From contig OX387200.1 in assembly GCA_947561715.1 (NCBI GenBank), positions 1,986,501 through 2,050,500 of the forward strand: a stretch of 64,000 nt of DNA, read 5' to 3'. The stretch's first letter is position 1. Every line of letters starts with the position of its first letter. The stretch comes from Ascidia mentula. Taxonomy: Eukaryota > Chordata > Ascidiacea > Phlebobranchia > Ascidiidae. This document shows, piece by piece, positions 10,395 through 22,383 of the stretch. The notes beneath the pieces are model-generated. The model worked only from the letters and a program-made list of their open reading frames with translations. It ran no database searches and was not told the origin of the DNA. The position numbers and the translations under genes were made by a program.

Positions 10395-11945
10395 AACAAA
10401 GGATGCAGACGGAAGTTTTCCTGTAGAATTTTACAGCCTTCTGGCATCCCGCACAACGACAAACCGTTTTGCCTCACCTATTTTTTTAATACCTACTGTG
10501 TTATCCGTTCCCATCAACCCGACATTATCTAACCAACTGGCACTCGCTTACTTGAACAGATTTATCAGTCAAGTGCTCGCTCACTGAGTCTGGTTACTTT
10601 CGTTTTATCGCTCGTACCCACGTTCGCTCACTTACACTATAAGTTACTAAAAAAACTATTTCGCAAGACGCCACTGACGCTTGTTGGTTATTTCAATTCC
10701 CGCCGTCTGATATTGTAACCTATGTATTCTGAAATAATTAAACATTTTACTGCCAGTTTTTCATGTACACTGAAAGAAATCACCGTGACAGCTTTGTTCC
10801 AAACATCTATCGAATTTTACACAACTTAATTCCCAACAACCAGAGGGAGAAAACAAAATCACAAGCCATCATCACACCAAGGATTACCAGAAGATGGAAT
10901 ATTGCTAATATTGGTTAACACGAATGTTTTCCTGACTTAATTCCCATACACAACTACAACGCAGACAGAACCAAGGATGCAGACTTTCCTCAGAACTCCC
11001 ACAGCCTTCTGTCATTCGTCTTGACGACCGATCTTTTTATCGTACATAAATGCTTTGCTACCCGTTCTCTCTTTACAACCAAACTCCCCAACATCAAGAA
11101 ACCAACTGGCACTCGCTCACTGCCTGATATTGCAACGTTTGCTTCTATTCAATAAAGTTGGTCTGCACACGGAGCAAATTAGTTGGTAAAAGAAAAAGAA
11201 CACGCAAGGTAGACTTAGATCAGTTATAACAGCATCCAAGCACTTCAAACGCTGCAAGCCAGGCGATGACCAAGACGCGACTGTGACTAAAACACTTACG
11301 CAGACAAGCCGGATCACGCGGACCTTGATGTTTTGAAAAGGAAGAGAGCAAATTATTTTTTCTTGCTCTCTCTCACACACACATGCGGCTGAGCTATTGG
11401 TTTCCTAAGGCCGGGTCCACACTCACGCTTTGCACCGGCGGATTCTCGGTTTGTTTTAATGTCCCGAGCGTACGCCCGCACGCCGGCGTATAATGAAACA
11501 AACAAAGAATCCGCCTGCGCAAAGCGTGAGTGTGGACCCGACCTAACAGTTTTTCAACAACTTACCACATAGCGGCCGTTACAGAATTCCCAACATAGGA
11601 ATTATTTTACGATGTGAAATCAGCAAAAAAGCCCCTCGAACACAATTGTTTCCTTCTCAATAAGGGATTAAAGGTTGGGTTTACCCATATTTAAAGCGAT
11701 TCCAAAATAAAATTCTCCCACTGGCACATTTTTCTTTCTGGGGTCCGCAGGCGAAACGAAGTTTGCAAACGGAGTTAAGCTTTCTCAACAAAACTTACAA
11801 CGAACTAACAAGTCACTAAGGCGCTTGATTGCATTAATATCCGCCTGATACTGCAACGTGCTTCCTATTCGCAAATAAATAAGTCTGCCCACGGAGTGAA
11901 ATTGGTGGAAAGAAATAAAGAACACGCAGGAGCAGACTTAGAAAC
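10395..11945. repeat. Two nested sets of diverged direct repeats
   Basis: 10395-10560 and 10970-11125 share aaggatgcagac, acagccttctg and aaccaactggcactcgct in order. 11122-11225 and 11840-11945 share gcctgata-tgcaacg, gtctgc-cacggag and agaacacgca. No coding region is evident from 10140 to 12170. This probably reflects an old tandemly duplicated non-autonomous element. Confidence 0.6.
11406..11546. mobile_element. PIF/Harbinger-like MITE
   Basis: Terminal inverted repeats of about 50 bases begin ggccgggtccacactcacgc at 11409 and end with the complement at 11543. The 135-bp element is flanked by the trinucleotide taa on both sides (11406-11408 and 11544-11546). A TAA/TTA target site and GG-starting termini fit the PIF/Harbinger superfamily. 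No coding capacity. It is much more GC-rich than its surroundings. Confidence 0.75.
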
Positions 11946-12176
11946 ACAAGTAGCTGCAACAAACCCAATGAAAAGTTGCACGTTTTAAAAAAATTTGTTT
12001 TCCAAGTAGGAAAATACGATGTGAAAATGAATTTTTGGCCAAACGTGCGAATCCCTAATTGGGTCTAAAACGATGGACGCTGATTTAGATACGATAAACT
12101 TTTATAATGGCAAACAAGCTGCAACAAAAGTTGACCAGAATTATCTCGCCTTGTCGACTTAAATCTCAAAGGATTC

Positions 12177-15100
12177 TCAGGGTAAATGATTTTCTTGTGT
12201 TTCAACGGCATCTCGTTTCAAAAAACTTTTGCCGTTAGTTTTTGTTCCCACATAATAAGGTAACTGAGTTACTGTGCCTTTTTTGCCCCCAACTTCTTCT
12301 AAAACGTACGACGAGATAAAGGAGCATAAATTGTTTTTATTCAACACGATTACGTGGTATAGAAAAACAAAGTACTGTATTATCTTAAATGCCTGTAAAC
12401 GAACGGCGAACTTTTGTATCACAATAAAAGCTTTACATCTATAGGACCTCCATGTAATCACGGTCAATTTTTCTTTCACTATTTGTAGTTATCTCACTTG
12501 CTGCAAAATATCAATTGTACAGTAAATAGTTTATTCTTAATGAAACAGCACAACCTACCATATACATGTTCCTTGCTGCTATTAATATCCGTTGGGGTTG
12601 CTGTATTTTTCCAAGTGGACAAATTTTGATGAACTTGTGTATTAACATCAGGTGTCACATGTTTATTTATGTTATCTTTCATTTTAATACCTTCAGAAAA
12701 AAACAATGAACTAAAGGTAATAAAAAAGGTTTCTATTATTGAACCGCCAGGTCAAAGTTAGTAAAAATTAAACAGCACTTACTTGTTGACCTTCTGTGCC
12801 ACAAAAATGCTGCAACAGCTGTTAAAACTAAAATTAAACCCCCAACAGTTGTGCCTATTATCAAGGGTAAATTGTGCTTTGGTGTATCGCCGTTCACAGA
12901 AATTATGATTACAAATGAACTTATACCAACTGCATTTGAAACTTTTAGTGTGTAAACATCTGCAGCTTCCTAGAGAAATCAAAATAAGTTATTTGATTAT
13001 TTGCGCAAAAAATATTACCAGAAATCAGCAATTCTGATATGTATTATTTTTAAACAATTGTCTTTATGTGAAAAAACATGTATACATAATAATTTAAAAT
13101 ATCATGTACTAATAAATGAATGGAAAAGATACAACAAAACCATTTTTGTGACATTTAAAATTAATTAGGTTCACTTTATCTAAAGCTTACATCAATGTAA
13201 AATATGAATGTTTGGTTCTTTTCTGACATCCATGTAACATCTTTATTGTCACCTCAAAAATATAAACAAATTTATTGAATAATTTAGTCGAAAATAAATG
13301 TTTATCCAACAGCACACCTGGTGATTCCAAAACGGAGGCCAGAGGCTGAGGCACTTAGTTATTGACTTTTTCAAAGTTATTTCTTCATTTAAAAAATGTA
13401 AAGCAACCAAACGTGAGTAAAACACATAAAAACAGTCCAAATGTTTTTTAAACAACTCATAAAATTATTCATTCCCTCTCAACTACAGTTTTATTAGCAT
13501 AAAGTACTTGTGGATGATGTAGAAAGTAGAAAGAATATCTAGTAGAATGAAACTGATACTTTTGACAGAAGGGATCCATTTTTATGTCAAGGAATTAACA
13601 AAAATTGCTTGAATCAAATTTACTACTAACATTTTGCAAGCAAATGATCAAACTAAACATTACACAAAAAACTACATGAAAAAAACTTTGCTAGACTTGT
13701 TAAAACAGCAAACCCAAGAGCTGATTGGTTGGCAAGTGTTTTTTCTTCATAACTAAATAGCATTTAACTTTTCTTGTATTGTTACCATTCTCACAAAAAA
13801 TATGTACAAACAACATTATTTGAAAGGAAAAAACAGGGACTTACAAAGCACCGTCAAGGTATGATGAAATGACCAACCAATAGTATTGTTGACTGCCGAA
13901 TATTTTGAGAGGGCCCGACAACAGATGTGTGCATTGTTCAGTTGAGGTTCCAGAAGTAAATTGTATGTAGGACTGCACTGAAGTGATTAATGCAATGTTT
14001 AAAATTTATACATCAATGTCATTCAATAATTTTAAAAACACATTTGTTTCCAAAATACCTGTGTCACAGAGTCATTGCCAATATGGAATGTGAAGTTTGT
14101 GACAATTGGATAAATGGGTAGAGTAACATTGCATGTGATGGAAATATTTTTTCCGGAAACTCCAGTTATATTTCCACTAAGCAATGGGTTGGGATCTTTA
14201 AACATAACTTAGATTTTCAAACCTTTAGTTTTTAGCCAAAGGTTTAAATAATTAAAAAACTTTTTTTATTCTAAGTGTGTTTGCATTTCCCAAGCTACAT
14301 ACAGGTAATCAATTAAAAATGATATGGAAATCATAAAGTTGAATCTGTTGTTCATAAATTGTTTGTCTGGCTTTAAACACTAAAATGGTGTTGCTTTTAA
14401 AACAGTATAACACAATATGTAAACTTGTATGCTTTAAATGGTATCTGTTTTTAAAAATTACACAAGAAGAGGCACAATACACTTACTATGAAAATCACAA
14501 ATATTTTGTTTCAAAAATTGAAAGTGATAGTGTTTTTCAAACAAAACTGCACTTTTTACCAAAGGTAAAATATTTAATGCTAGTGAAGCATAAAATTAAC
14601 TCCAACAGAGATTTTTGTTTCATTTTTTTATTACCTCCCCAACATTCTAATCCTTCAGCTCCAAACCATGTTGCATCATTTTGACAAATTGTATCCCTGA
14701 TACCAGGAGTTGAGTTGCTGTAAAACAACTCTTGTCCTGCTGGGCATTTGAACTTTCCTTGTACATTGTATTCATAACCTGATGCAGTGATGGTTGGTCC
14801 AACAACGGATATGCTTGATAAACAATCTTTACAAAAAATAAAGCTTTGCAAAGTTTAAATATTTTGTAAGCATGTTTTTCAACTTTAATTATTATTGAAA
14901 TTAATTATGATTGTTTTGTAATTATTTAATGTAAACCAATTGTACTTTGTACTTAAAGGCTACGTTTAGCACATGAGGCATACATTAGTTTACTAATTTA
15001 TACTTTTACCTGTTACACTGAAATTTATTGATGAATTAGGAATGTAGTCCCATGAAACTGAACGATGAAGTGAAGAAGAAATGTTAAAAAAAGTAATGAC

Positions 15101-16232
15101 AACTTTGAATACATTCAGACTGTTAGATATACACTCTACCAGGCACCTGTAGACAAAAAACTATTCTTAGATGCTTAGACATGGGACAGTGGACAAACCT
15201 GACAAAAAATAAACTTTAAAAATTCATTCCAATAATATTTCCAAGTTTATTTATAATTAATTTTAAATGTTAATGAACTACCCATGAAAAAACGTAATTA
15301 CCTGCGGGGAATGTTGGGCAGCAGTGCTGATGAAAAATTCTCTGAGCATGTGGAATCGCTGTCCGTCAGTGTCACAAGAACCTAAGTTACAGCATTTTCT
15401 TCTTGAATTTTACCAGGAGAAAATCAAACTATTTTGTTTAGTGTCACATTGTCAAGATACTGGTAATGTGTACTAAACCCAAGACACTAGTTTTGAATAA
15501 AACTGCAACAAGTTATGCGATTAAAATGATCTTGTGGAGGTAAGGAAGCCAATCATGGTGCAAAACTTGTACTTTGATAAATTGTAATTTGTACTGTGAC
15601 TCCATCATAAAAATTGGCTTTATTGCCTGGATTTGTGCCTATCTACCAACTCTAATGTATGTTTTAATGTGGACATTGGAATAATGCAAGGTAGTAATTT
15701 CCAAACACATTCTATAGTATTAAACTGGAGATTGTTCAACAAAAGAGTATAGCTGAATCATACTCTTTTTGATATTTAACATTTAGGTGCAAATAACTCT
15801 TTACATACATTATTTACTATCCATTCATTAAAATATAAACTGTATATAAATGATGATGATGTTGCTTGAACATAGCTTGTTATTGTTGTATTGGATCCTG
15901 TTGCCTGATTGGGAGAAGGTAGAATTGACAAATTGGTTGTTTGTCCTGCAAAACAAACTATAAAGTTATTGTGTATAACAACATGAAATGGACCCCTGAA
16001 CAATGCAAATCAGAAACAGAAATTACATAATAAACAAACCACTACAATTTATTGTGATGAAAGAATTAGATAGTTAGTCACACAGAGTTACTGCCAATTT
16101 GCTCAAAACTTCATGGCAGAAAACAATAGTAGAAACAACATTTGATTACATACCCTTTAGTAGTGGAACATTCACAAATACAACACATATAGCTAAAAAA
16201 ATATGTGGATATACTGGTGCTTGAAACATCAT
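12177..16232 (-). CDS. Gene A: type I membrane receptor, N-domain + CCP + Ig-like, tyrosine-bearing tail
   Basis: Eleven exons give an uninterrupted 465-residue protein: 16232-16154, 15945-15809, 15381-15302, 15146-15010, 14826-14635, 14195-14059, 13977-13845, 13252-13191, 12969-12783, 12690-12559, 12298-12177. Phases close throughout and nearly all introns are GT-AG. Exon 1 is a signal peptide. Exons 2-4 are the three-exon N-terminal domain shared with D, E and G. Exon 5 is a sushi domain with four Cys and a W-F-G...ECWG end. Exons 6-7 form an Ig-like domain. Exons 8-9 give a degenerate Ig fold (DVTW...ADVYTLKVSNAVG) without the canonical Cys, then a TM segment. The tail has HVYG and LPYYVG tyrosines. 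It is divergent to B with about 830 bp between starts. The short exon 8 is the least certain. Confidence 0.75.
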
Positions 16233-17061
16233 AATATTTTGCACCTTAAAAATATGAAAAATGTTCATTCAACAAAAATGGTTTTGAAACCTTGCACAAA
16301 CAACACACATGACTTAAAACCCAACTTCCAGGTCAACAAAAACAATAAATGTTTCTTCCTGCAAGTTACAAAAGATGTACATAACCGCAGGAAACTACGC
16401 GGACCCAAGCTAAGGAGAACCACATATGTTCGACTCTAATAATTTAGGTACTGTTCCACTTTCGTTTTGTTAACAACCCACCAATGACGAAACACAACAG
16501 ACCAAATATTGACAAAGCTGTCTTATTTTTGTATAAATGACATCACTGGAATAAAATACTGCTTGCCTAGCTGCCGCACTGCAAGGGACGTTTTGCACTA
16601 ATATTGAATCAAACCGCCAACACAAGCTCGTTAACAGAACGAACTCACGACAAGCAAACAAACTTATTTGCTGCGTGTGTTCCTACAAGCGTTAGGCGGG
16701 TTTCATGTGCGGTTTGGTTAAATTTAATACCTGAAAGAAAACTTTTCTGGTTTTGATCTAACTAATCGTTATTACATCTGATCGTGAAAGAAAGTTCATA
16801 TGTCGTCGTCTAGTTCTTTACAAGGTCATCCTTTTTTGGTTTTCTTGTAAATGCGCATTTTAAAAAAGAGCCCATACATTACCTGTAGCAATAACCTATT
16901 AATTGACTTTGAAACTTTACATAAAATGTAGAAGTAAAATATTTGATTTCATGGTAAAAAAAAACTTTATTGGCAACACTTGTGTCTTGGTGAGTTTTGT
17001 TTAAAAATTTAGCAGTTGCTGGTTTTCTCTTTTTTCAGGTAGTACAAGTTTTGTAACAACA
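16233..17061. other. Divergent intergenic region between genes A and B
   Basis: Separates the start codons of A (minus) and B (plus), so it should hold both promoters. No TATA box is convincingly placed and no coding exon was recognised. Confidence 0.4.
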
Positions 17062-18060
17062 ATGAATAAAAACCTTTGGATTGTTTTGGGAACTTTTCTT
17101 GTGTTGTGCTTGCAAAGTTCAGGTAGTCTACGGTTATCCTGTTTGCACATCAAAATTTAGTGTTTTATAGAAATGTTCCCTAACTCTTAGATGCACAAAT
17201 AATTTCATTATCTGATGGTCTCATTGATGGTGGAAATGTTGCTGTGAACTTTCGGCCAAGTGTTACATTCCGGTTTTCGCTGGATACATACACAAGCTGT
17301 AGTTGGAAACGAAACTCCGATTCACTTCTTCATTTTTTTGTATTTAATGAATGCATTGACAGTGATTCTTTACCACCAAATTTAACCTGTGTTCAAATTT
17401 CTACAACTGTTACTGCAACATTTATACCACTACCTGTTACCAGCCAAAAAAACCTTTCAATTGATCTGATCTGTTCTCCACCAAATCAACCAACGCCAAG
17501 CATATTTCTTACCGGAAAATGTAAGTGATTTTTAGGTATTTGTTTGTACATAATACTTGTCTTTCTTATTTGCACAAAACCTGTACAACTGGTAGTTAGC
17601 CTAATAAAAGGATTAACTTTCAATAATTACTGTTTTACTGTAAGGTTTAGTTGTAAAAATCTGGATAGCTATATTTCCTGTAAAGTCTTGCTTTTGTGGT
17701 TTTAATGTCTGTATACTTTATTTTTCATTTTTTTAACATTACCTGAGATAAGCCAATAAATATTCACTTTTTCCTGTTTATTCCTTGCTATTTCCAAAAC
17801 ATTTGCTGTGTCATTCAATTTACAAAGAATAACATGATCAAAATATAAGGTTGTAATATGTGCTATGATTTTCAGACTGTGGAAATGTTACATTTCCTGG
17901 AGTAATTCAGGATGTACCAGCCAACAATGACTACATGAGCACCCATACCTTTTCATGCATGACAGGATATCAAGGAGCATTTCAAACTGCTACATGTCAA
18001 GCTGATGCTACATGGAATCTTGTACAGCCTGTCTGTACAAGATTTATAATTTTGGATTAA
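17062..18060 (+). CDS. Gene B: small secreted N-domain + CCP protein
   Basis: Three exons (17062-17122, 17191-17520, 17876-18060) encode 191 residues. Exon 1 is a signal peptide. Exon 2 encodes an unfamiliar 110-residue Cys-containing domain in the position of the N-terminal domain of its neighbours. Exon 3 is a clean sushi domain (CGNVTFPG, FSCMTGYQG, TCQADATWN, VC) ending eight residues later in TAA. No membrane segment exists, so a soluble product is predicted. Exon junctions are all phase 1, as in the larger receptors. It could act as a soluble partner or decoy; that is inference. Confidence 0.8.
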
Positions 18061-18230
18061 AACATGATATTATTCAAATCTTCCATTGTCTCACTCTCTT
18101 CAGTTTTATAATAGTTAACCTACAATTTTTGCTTTTGTCAAGTCAATAATTTTTCATTTTGATGGGAAGTTAATGCATCCCATCTCACTTCTTTAAACAC
18201 TAGTTGTAAAGGCCGTCTAGTAAATTACCT

Positions 18231-18425
18231 GCCCAGCATTCCAAACCTTGGGATCCACTTCAAACTGCATTGTTTTGACAAACCGTGGTGATTGCAATTG
18301 GATAAGTTGAGTTAGTGTAAAGCAACTTCTCATTGGTGTTACATTGAAATTTACCAATGCCATTATAGTTGTAGTTGACTGCATAATGACTGGTCCTAAA
18401 AGGTGTTACTTGGGCATTCTGAAAT
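18231..18425 (-). pseudogene. Orphan CCP exon with frameshift and stop
   Basis: On the minus strand the sequence reads like the CCP exon of gene A (KFQCNTNEKLLYTNST, TVCQNNAV, QGLECWAG). It has a frame break after the first Cys block and TGA where the family has Trp. An acceptor-like and a donor-like site remain. No neighbouring exons of the same gene were found, so it is a stranded fragment just 3' of gene B. Confidence 0.75.
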
Positions 18426-18429
18426 GACA

Positions 18430-20010
18430 AAATAAAATCAAATATTAGAAGAACAATCTACTACATAGATAAACTTGCCGATCATGCAATGTTAGAAGAG
18501 CACACTTTGACAATGACAAAATTAAATTTTCATGCAAATTAAAGCTCAATCAACACCACATAAATTTATTGCAAAAATTCATCAAATGATAAATATTGGG
18601 AGCAAAATTACACCTGGGAATCATAACTTAACCTACTGTTAGCTACAGATTACAAATATAAAACTAACTGTTTACATCTTAAAAAAGCAAGTGTGGATTT
18701 AACTGCAAAGGTTGAATGCAGTTTTTTGGCAATAAGAACCACGAGTTATATTTCGATTGTGTGTTATGGTGTAGCCATTACATGGCTTTCAAACAACACA
18801 AAATCACATCAGAGAACTGTACGCTGTGAAACAAAAGCACTAAATTTCGCGAGTTGGTGTCTTTAATAAATTGTTGTTTCCCTTTACAAAAAAATATGCT
18901 TTTCCGTAATGGAATGTATTTGAAAAATTTCCCAAAAACATTATGGCGATAGATGGCGCTAAAATTCTGCATAAAAACCTTGAATGGGATTCGTTACCAG
19001 GCCGGACAAACTGTGTTCGAGTTCGGTTGTAAAAAACAATCCGGAGGTCTATGATCACCAAAATTTTCGGCTCAGAATGTTGAACAGCGAAGCAATCTTT
19101 TGAATGAAGATTGTTGTCGTCAAAATGTATTATCTTTTTCCACTTGTTTTATTGTAATGTACGTGTAGGTATAGGGTAGGAGTATATAATGTGAATAAGG
19201 TGAGCACATTATGAGCTTTTTCTGCAAACAACCCGCAAATACTTTCAAATATTACGTGTATGTGCGTGTATGTACAAGGTGAGTTGAAAAATGTGCGTTC
19301 ATTGATAAGTTATTTACAACTTCAAGATTCGGTCAATATATCGAAAACCAACCTTTTCGGTAAATTTATAAATTAGATTTGGAAGAAATAAAATATGGGA
19401 AAAGTATCTCGCACAATTTAAGAACATGCTGAAATTGGTTTATTTGCGTATAAAGGTGATATATAACACGTAGGGTTGGTTGACGCTTTTACATGTGAAT
19501 AGGAAATAAGTCAGGATATAATCACCACGTTGTCCTGATCATATTGCAAGTTGTTGATATGTTTTTTTTATAACATCCCACCACAGGATCGCTGAATGCA
19601 CCCTTCCATTTTGTTGGGAGAGCAAACCAAGATTTTACCAGAGCCAGATATCTTATTCCCCACAAGAGGGCGATAAAAATCGTATTTAGTACAAGGAGAC
19701 CCTTCATGGTTAGCTTCCAAGCAAGCTATTTCTTGGGTTTAGAATTTTCGGCTCCAAGATACAAAACAATCAATAAACGTGACGTCTGCAAATGATGGCA
19801 AGATTCAATTTTTTTGAGATTTTCGTCTGATTAAAAATGGTAAAAAGCAAGTCACAAATGTAATTTCCTGGTTTAATTCTGGGGAAAAACGGTCTTGATG
19901 GGAAAAAGTACCCGGATGTTTAAGATTTGGGACTAGAAATTTGTCTACGTGACTAATATAACTCTGTTGCAATTGTGCGGTGACAAATATGATTTACCCA
20001 CTGTATCAGA
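18430..20010. other. No gene recognised
   Basis: Short open frames on both strands have no family features, splice-site support or homology to other parts of the window. Confidence 0.4.
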
Positions 20011-20012
20011 TA

Positions 20013-20155
20013 ACGCATTAATGTTTCATGCAATGGCATGATTGGCAGGATCGCCCCACTGCGCAGGTCCTTACTTGGCGATCACAGCTATCGTATCGCG
20101 ACCATTAGGTTTGCAGGCTTGGCCCCTCCCAGGCATTTTGGATCAGCCACTTGTT
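20013..20155 (+). mobile_element. Copy of the short interspersed element seen at 1994-2176
   Basis: tttcatgcaatggcatgat, ggcaggatcgccccactgcg, caggtcctta-cttggcgatcacagct and ggatcagccact occur in the same order as the reverse complement of 2176-1994. The end is diverged after about 20150. Confidence 0.75.
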
Positions 20156-20159
20156 TAAT

Positions 20160-22370
20160 GTTTATACGTTTTACAATATCATCTTTCTTGTTTATGCTGC
20201 GCAACATCGCCTGGCAAAACGTATAGCGGTTCATATGATGTATATACAAAAATAAATCTGGTCAACTTTTAACAATTGGTTGTAAGAGTCAGTTCAACTG
20301 TGACGTCATACAACAAAATATGACCTCACAGCAATGTTGCGCGCTCATGCTTTTGAGAGGACGGCACTCATGAATGGTAAATTTTCTGAACACTCAAATT
20401 CACCGCTTTAGATGTAGCTCGTTTGCGACATCTTGTGATCCATCGATTCAGTTGTAGTTTAAAACCACTGCCTGCAGTTTGTGCGATAAAATCTGTCGCA
20501 TGTATGTAATTGTTTGGATTCGCAAATTGATTTACTTAATTTTATGCGTAATCTGTTTCGAAAGCAAATTACACCTATACCAAATGTTATGCTGGGATAA
20601 ATGACGAAACGATCAACGTTATGATGTCAACAATTTTCCACGCGGAACACGTCTACCGCACGATTGTAATTGACAATTGGCTTTTGACCTACACTTGTCG
20701 TCTGGTTACAATTAATCAACACAACCTATTTTACTCGTTTAATTATAATGTAGTGCACATCGATAACCGTGTCAACAATGTTTGCTCCAGTTGGTTTAAA
20801 CCGTTTATTTTGTGAAAAAAGACAACATAGGGTATCTTTAAATATACCCACAGTGTTTAGTAATTATAATAACCTAAATTTTCGTTGTTGATGATTTAAC
20901 TGAGCCATGTCCATCTTAGGGAAGTGAAGTTAACGCCGTAAGACTTCGGGCAGACAACCAGCCTATAACAAAAATATATGTGTTCTCTTCTCCAGGATTA
21001 ATAATTTTTTTGGACAAGTTCCATATTTTTTTTTTATTTTGTAAAACAAACGACCAAAAACTCATTTTTGACTTCAAATATTGAAAAATTGAGATCTAAG
21101 CCATTGACTGCAGATGCTGGCCTAGCGATCACTGTATAACTTCCGTAATGGCAATATGCACACGAAGCACCAGCTTTTGACAACAGGATCAGTCTCATTG
21201 TTGTTTGGAATATATATTTCGCCCTGTGGGCATCTTCAGTTCCTTAGTTACAGTAAACACAATAATAAAATGATTTAAAAACAGTCTTTTTCAAATTCCG
21301 TTTTTTTTATTCAGTGTTGCATTTTTTAACATCATAGAGCCAAAGAATGTCAAACTCACTTTGTAATACCCAAGACAAAACTAAATGAGAATGAAAACAA
21401 CAATATTAAAAAATATTTTTTGTATTCGGTGGTCCAGTATATTTTATACATTTAATTACAGCGCAACTGATTGTCTTCGCGTTGCCACTAACGCGAACAC
21501 ACTTAATCACAACCGAAATGCTTGTATAATTTCAATAGGAAAAAATACAGACGTTGCGTGGATAAATTATTATTGCAAAGCCAAGTGCCACAAATTTCAA
21601 AATTAATAAATTAATGACAACAAAACAAACGGATGACGGTGATTGTGTCTCCACAAAGTCTTTGCCTGGCTGTATTGATGAGACCTTTCAGGTCGAAACA
21701 TTGGTCATCTGTCTGCAATTCACAAAACTCATATTATTGGCTGCACTTAAATAACAATTTACGCCGCACAAAAAACACAAAAATGTAAAAGTGCGAAATG
21801 AATTGGCCTGAAACAACGTGGGTCTTAAAATAAAAATTAAAACTTTTTGAGGGAAAATATCACAACACCAGATTAAGATAAAATTTCATCATTCTTCATT
21901 TCAAAATTTGTTTGCACTGGGTTTTTGAAGACAGAGAAAAAACATCGTTTTAATTCTTTCTTGTTTCAGTGGCTTATCTTCCACCAAAAAATGTTTCTAT
22001 ATTGTTCATGAAAACAAACCCAATCATTACATTTGAACTACGCAAACAAATGCAGCTTTTCATTACAATCAGTTTTAGTTTACAAGACATACATGCATAT
22101 TTCTCATCAATTCGTTCTTGTCTGCAATAGTCTATGTTTGGTAACGAAATGACAAAATAAACTGGTGGTAAGAAGGATATTAATGAGTGAAAAATCAGGT
22201 AAAGCAGCGAATGAAAATTCATCGTCAAAATTTAAAAAAAATATCTCATGATTTGGAAAACTTTAGACACAGCTAGTGTTGATTTTAATTTTTGTGGTCA
22301 ACATAGAAAATTAGGGCATATATTTGCGAAAAAATATTTTTAAATATACCATTTGCTGTAACCTGGCATT
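20160..22370. other. No gene recognised; diffuse repeats
   Basis: 20290-20345 resembles 15-70 (tgacgtcatacaacaaaat, gacctcaca, ttgcgcgctc), so an unknown dispersed repeat is present. The rest is AT-rich with no supported exon. Confidence 0.4.
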
Positions 22371-22383
22371 ATAACCACGTTTA

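Noticed and set aside
19100..20620. Start of another receptor gene
   Set aside because: Looked for signal-peptide exons and CCP cysteine spacing on both strands; none found.
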